Source: Thermoplasmata archaeon (lineage in GTDB: Archaea; Thermoplasmatota; Thermoplasmata; Thermoplasmatales; Thermoplasmataceae). From it: a stretch of 5,659 nucleotides of DNA. Shown here in pieces: positions 4,064 to 5,659 of the stretch. Within the stretch, counting starts at the first letter, position 1, and every line of letters starts with the position of its first letter. The translations under genes and the position numbers were made by a program. The DNA lies in the NCBI GenBank assembly GCA_021826785.1, contig JAKAYN010000053.1:1-5659 (forward strand), in the 5' to 3' direction. The notes under the pieces are model-generated. The model was not told where the DNA came from, searched no databases, and saw only the letters and a list, made by a program, of their open reading frames with translations.

Positions 4064-5659
4064 TTATCTTATTATTTTATTTATCTCGTTTAAATCATAA
4101 ATGCATTTATTCATATCACATAACTGGTTTTCATCTGATATCTGCAAAAGCCTTGATGGTACGTATTTTTTTATGATATCATCAATAAATTTTTCGTCTC
4201 CCTTTATGTTATAGCTGTACCTGTAATATATTAATGAACTAACTATTGCAGAGGCAAATCCTGGGTTATTTTTTATTATATATCCAACAGAATTTACAGC
4301 TTTTTCGAATATATCAAGCTTATTATTAATAAATGATAATAATATTATATTCTGAAGCTCTGCTGATAATCCTGATGGAATGGCGCTATCATAGTATTCC
4401 TTCATTTTTAGGTCACTCACTGAATTAAAAAAGCCTGAACCATCGTAAAAAAGCTCTATGCATTTTTTGTTTAATTCAATGGCATTTTTGATGTATTTAT
4501 CATCATGCGTTATATTATATAGCTCTATTAAACCTGAAACAAAAAAAGCGTAATCATCAAAGTTCGCCTCAGGTCCAAGACCATTCATATAGCTATGGTA
4601 TAATTTATCATTTTGATTCATCTCATAAAGCATAAAATCTGCCGCAGACCTTGCCATATCAAGCATCTTATCGTACTTAAATACGGAGTAGGCATAGCTA
4701 AATGCCTTTATTGCCATGCCGTTTACATCACATAGTATCTTTTTATCCTTGAATGGAGATCCAGATCTTTCGTCATTCAATTTTTTAAGTATATTTTTAT
4801 TTCTTTGATTTAACTTATCCTCGGATTTTACATATAATATATTTCTTCCTGATAAACCATCCGACATAAAATTGCCACCAGGTTTTATGTTAAAATCCTC
4901 TATAAATTCATCATCTGCAAATTTTATTATATCATTGTAATCCCATGTATAATAATATCCTTCCATGTTTTTATAATCCGCATCAATTGATGTATAAAAT
5001 GCATCACCAAAGAATTCTTTTTTTACAAAATCGGTTATCTCGTAAACTGTATCCATAAATAATTTTTTACCCGTTAACTGGTATGCCTGTGTGTACGCCA
5101 GAACTGCAAGAGCCTGGTCATACATCATCTTCTCAAAGTGAGGCACTATCCACATTGAATCTGTTGAATACCTGTGAAAGCCACCGCCAACATGATCGTA
5201 TATGCCGCCAAGCCTCATCTCAGTTAATGTTTTTACTGCCATGTGTATATCCCCATGGAAGTACCTGTGATAAAGCATGATAAATATCAATTTATGGAAC
5301 TCTGGAAACTTTGGTGCCGATCCAAAACCACCCGATTCTATATCAAAGGTTCTCTTTAGCGCATAAAATGTGTTTTCAATGGCCTCATCGTAATTAATAA
5401 TCTCAGGTTTAATCTCATTTTTAATTGCCTCCATGGCCTTGCTTGAATTTTGAAGCAACTCATCCCTTTTATTATTCCAAAGGTATTGGATTGTATCGCA
5501 GAGATCCAGCATGCCTATCATATTATTTCTTGTTTCCCTTGGTATGTATGTAAACGCAAACAATGGTTTCATATCAGGTGATAATATGAAGTTTAACGGC
5601 CATCCTGCCTGACCCGTCATTAACTGTGACAGAGTTATATAATACTTATCCACCTCCGG
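4064..5659 (-). CDS. yyaL: YyaL/COG1331 family protein, thioredoxin-like plus (alpha/alpha)6 barrel, N-terminus off the window
   Basis: C-terminal 531 residues of a COG1331 (DUF255; YyaL, SPATA20-like) protein, a cytosolic family of unsettled biochemical role that joins a thioredoxin-like domain to a six-hairpin glycosidase-like barrel. The frame is open to the right edge. Its first residues, PEVDKYYITLSQLMTGQAGW (1-20), match the usual RPDVDK and TGQGGWP stretch, so the start and the family's N-terminal C-x-W-C motif are outside; about 70-80 residues are probably missing. Barrel motifs follow: GGFGSAPKFPEFHKL (110-124), GGIYDHVGGGFHRYSTDS (151-168), then VPHFEKMMYDQALAVLAY (172-189), SIDAD (224-228), EGYYYTW (233-239), NFDDYAFFVSGLIELY (366-381), SAIPSGLSAELQN (425-437), and a closing Cys514/Cys519 pair. 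The segment KKILCDVNGMAIKAF (306-320) replaces the usual S/D-W-N-x-L-M with D-V-N-G-M-A. GTG at 5651-5653 is an internal valine, not a start. Confidence 0.95.
   Translation of the reverse strand, partial: PEVDKYYITLSQLMTGQAGWPLNFILSPDMKPLFAFTYIPRETRNNMIGMLDLCDTIQYLWNNKRDELLQNSSKAMEAIKNEIKPEIINYDEAIENTFYALKRTFDIESGGFGSAPKFPEFHKLIFIMLYHRYFHGDIHMAVKTLTEMRLGGIYDHVGGGFHRYSTDSMWIVPHFEKMMYDQALAVLAYTQAYQLTGKKLFMDTVYEITDFVKKEFFGDAFYTSIDADYKNMEGYYYTWDYNDIIKFADDEFIEDFNIKPGGNFMSDGLSGRNILYVKSEDKLNQRNKNILKKLNDERSGSPFKDKKILCDVNGMAIKAFSYAYSVFKYDKMLDMARSAADFMLYEMNQNDKLYHSYMNGLGPEANFDDYAFFVSGLIELYNITHDDKYIKNAIELNKKCIELFYDGSGFFNSVSDLKMKEYYDSAIPSGLSAELQNIILLSFINNKLDIFEKAVNSVGYIIKNNPGFASAIVSSLIYYRYSYNIKGDEKFIDDIIKKYVPSRLLQISDENQLCDMNKCIYDLNEINKIIR

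Noticed and set aside
4318..4352. AT-rich, repeat-like stretch of TTATTAT/AATAATA triplets
   Set aside because: It codes for an Ile/Asn/Leu-rich helix inside the YyaL-like gene and has no clean repeat unit, so it is explained by codon and amino acid use.
5083..5280. Plus-strand open frame of 65 codons
   Set aside because: It is antisense to the most conserved part of the YyaL-like barrel (GGGFHRYS and HFEKMMYDQ), so openness by chance is enough to explain it.
5651..5653. GTG as the start of the YyaL-like protein
   Set aside because: The frame stays open to the window edge, and the two codons before it (Pro, Glu) continue the conserved RPDVDK-like motif. The true start is outside the window.
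1..5659. Search for CRISPR arrays, tRNA or rRNA genes, insertion sequences and attachment sites
   Set aside because: No spaced direct repeats, cloverleaf-like sequence, terminal inverted repeats or transposase motifs were seen by eye on either strand. Nearly all bases are covered by conserved minus-strand genes.

Overview
This is an AT-rich, tightly packed stretch of an archaeal chromosome. The archaeal call rests on gene content: a replication protein A (RPA) with OB folds and an internal zinc finger, its COG3390-type partner, and an NMD3-family ribosome assembly protein. Heavy use of ATA (Ile) and AGA/AGG (Arg), proteins rich in Ile, Asn, Lys and Tyr, and TATA-like boxes lying about 24 nt before start codons suggest a Thermoplasmatales archaeon of the Picrophilus/Ferroplasma/Acidiplasma kind. 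The genus is a guess from composition; the domain-level call is firm.

All six genes lie on the minus strand, so transcription runs from right to left. From the right edge they are: a COG1331/YyaL-family protein (4064-5659, its N-terminus cut off by the window); an NMD3 homologue (3058-4032); a 200-residue protein I do not recognise (2410-3012); a three-OB-fold RPA with a C-x2-C-x8-C-x2-H zinc knuckle (1352-2404); an RPA-associated OB plus winged-helix protein (559-1365); and the N-terminal part of homoserine dehydrogenase (2-520, its C-terminus cut off by the window).

The unknown gene, RPA and the RPA-associated gene are translationally coupled. RPA's Shine-Dalgarno-like GTGAT overlaps the stop codon of the gene before it, and the RPA-associated frame starts 14 nt inside the end of RPA. 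They very probably form one transcript for single-stranded DNA binding in replication and repair, with the 200-residue protein as a candidate accessory factor. The flanking genes are housekeeping: a 50S subunit assembly factor on one side, threonine/methionine biosynthesis on the other. Each of the three gaps (31, 45 and 38 nt) holds an A/T-rich TATA-like element at the right distance for transcription to start at or near the next ATG. None holds a clear T-tract terminator on the transcribed strand.

I see no RNA genes, mobile elements, CRISPR arrays or long repeats, and no stretch over 300 bases lacks a gene. The window is mostly conserved core genome. The part least explained by known families is the protein at 2410-3012.
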